Positions 5,311-5,604 of a stretch of DNA of 5,604 bases are shown here, in pieces (the first letter of the stretch is position 1; each line of letters begins with the position of its first letter). The DNA is from an uncultured Campylobacter sp. (lineage in GTDB: Bacteria > Campylobacterota > Campylobacteria > Campylobacterales > Campylobacteraceae). The stretch covers positions 1 to 5,604 of the forward strand of contig NZ_CALHHX010000006.1 of assembly GCF_938030685.1 (NCBI RefSeq). Reading direction: 5' to 3'. The notes beneath the pieces are model-generated. The model did no database searches, was not told where the DNA came from, and saw nothing but the letters and a program-made list of their open reading frames with translations. Position numbers and translations under genes: made by a program.

Positions 5311-5604
5311 CTAGTTAAAATTTAGTGTATACTTTATGCTAAAGTTAAATTCCATATCTTTCTCGACCTTTGGAAAGCTGCCTTTTGTGCGCTCGACCGC
5401 GCTTAACGCGCCCTCATCAAGCGAATCGACATTCGAGGAAGACGTAACGCGAAGACCTTTAACATCACCGCTTGCCGTATAGGTAAAGTGCACGCCTACG
5501 ACGCCGATTTTACGCATACGTTGCGCATTTTTAGGATAGTGTGACTGCGCGTAGCGAGAAATGATGGCGAAAATTTTCTTGCCGACATCGCTATTGCTAG
5601 GATC
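5311..5604 (-). CDS. tonB: TonB C-terminal domain protein (N-terminus beyond window)
   Basis: The frame is open from the right window edge to the TAG at 5311-5313 and gives the last 97 residues of a TonB-type energy transducer. It reads through the internal Met at 5515-5517, which is therefore not the start. Typical TonB_C features are visible: a helix ending in YAQSHYPKNAQRMRKIG, the strand VVGVHFTYTASGDVKGLRV, then SSNVDSLDEGALSAVERTKGSFP and a final strand ending FSIKYTLNFN. Proteins of this type link the ExbB-ExbD proton channel in the inner membrane to outer-membrane receptors for iron-siderophore or heme uptake. The membrane anchor and proline-rich spacer lie outside the window, as would any exbB/exbD partners. 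It is separated from the next operon by about 330 bp and a hairpin, so it is probably an independent transcription unit. A TonB-family paralogue is possible. Confidence 0.88.
   Translation of the reverse strand, partial: DPSNSDVGKKIFAIISRYAQSHYPKNAQRMRKIGVVGVHFTYTASGDVKGLRVTSSSNVDSLDEGALSAVERTKGSFPKVEKDMEFNFSIKYTLNFN

Noticed and set aside
5311..5517. A complete 68-residue protein starting at the ATG 5515-5517.
   Set aside because: The frame continues upstream to the window edge with TonB-like residues (YAQSHYPKNAQR just before this Met), so the Met is internal.
1..5604. Phase-variable homopolymer tracts, common in Campylobacter surface genes.
   Set aside because: No G or C run longer than five was seen (for example GGGGG near 1082), so slippage switching is not supported.

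Overview
The window looks like chromosomal DNA from a Campylobacter (Campylobacterota), probably one of the oral species with moderate GC such as C. gracilis, C. rectus or C. showae. This is inferred from the protein families, from the gene order (methyltransferase, CxxCxxxCC protein, TPR protein, trpC; as I recall, C. jejuni Cj0495 to Cj0498 have the same order) and from the abundance of AAATTT/GGAATTT words in DNA that is not especially AT-rich. I could not run a search, so the species is a guess.

All six genes lie on the minus strand, so the window reads from right to left. At the right edge (5311-5604) is the C-terminal domain of a TonB protein, cut by the window end. A gene-free stretch follows (4981-5310). 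It holds a probable tonB terminator hairpin, several GC-clamped AT-rich inverted repeats, and a good TATAAT promoter with a dyad across its -35/spacer region. Five tightly packed genes come next: a YpdA-like FAD/NAD(P)H oxidoreductase (4033-4980), a TrmN6/YfiC-type N6-adenine methyltransferase with a very large internal insertion (2795-4036), a small eight-cysteine YkgJ-type metal-binding protein (2443-2802), a secreted TPR protein with a long Asn/Ser/Ala/Gln/Pro-rich tail (620-2464), and indole-3-glycerol-phosphate synthase trpC (1-617, cut at its C-terminus). Junctions are overlaps of 4, 8 and 22 nt and a 2-nt gap, so this is almost certainly one operon with translational coupling. Its genes do not form an obvious pathway: redox, RNA modification, metal binding, an envelope scaffold and tryptophan synthesis.

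The most unusual signal is at DNA level. The hexamer family RAATTY (AAATTT, GAATTT, AAATTC, GAATTC) occurs about 62 times by hand count, roughly once per 90 bp, against about 7 expected from composition. The composition-matched control YAATTR occurs about twice. The densest parts are the intergenic region, the methyltransferase insertion and the TPR-protein tail, all places where sequence is free to vary. In C. jejuni, RAATTY is the site methylated by CtsM, and this methylation marks DNA as acceptable for natural transformation. The window may therefore show an uptake-type sequence accumulating and generating new low-complexity protein segments. No mobile element, CRISPR array, tRNA or rRNA was seen.
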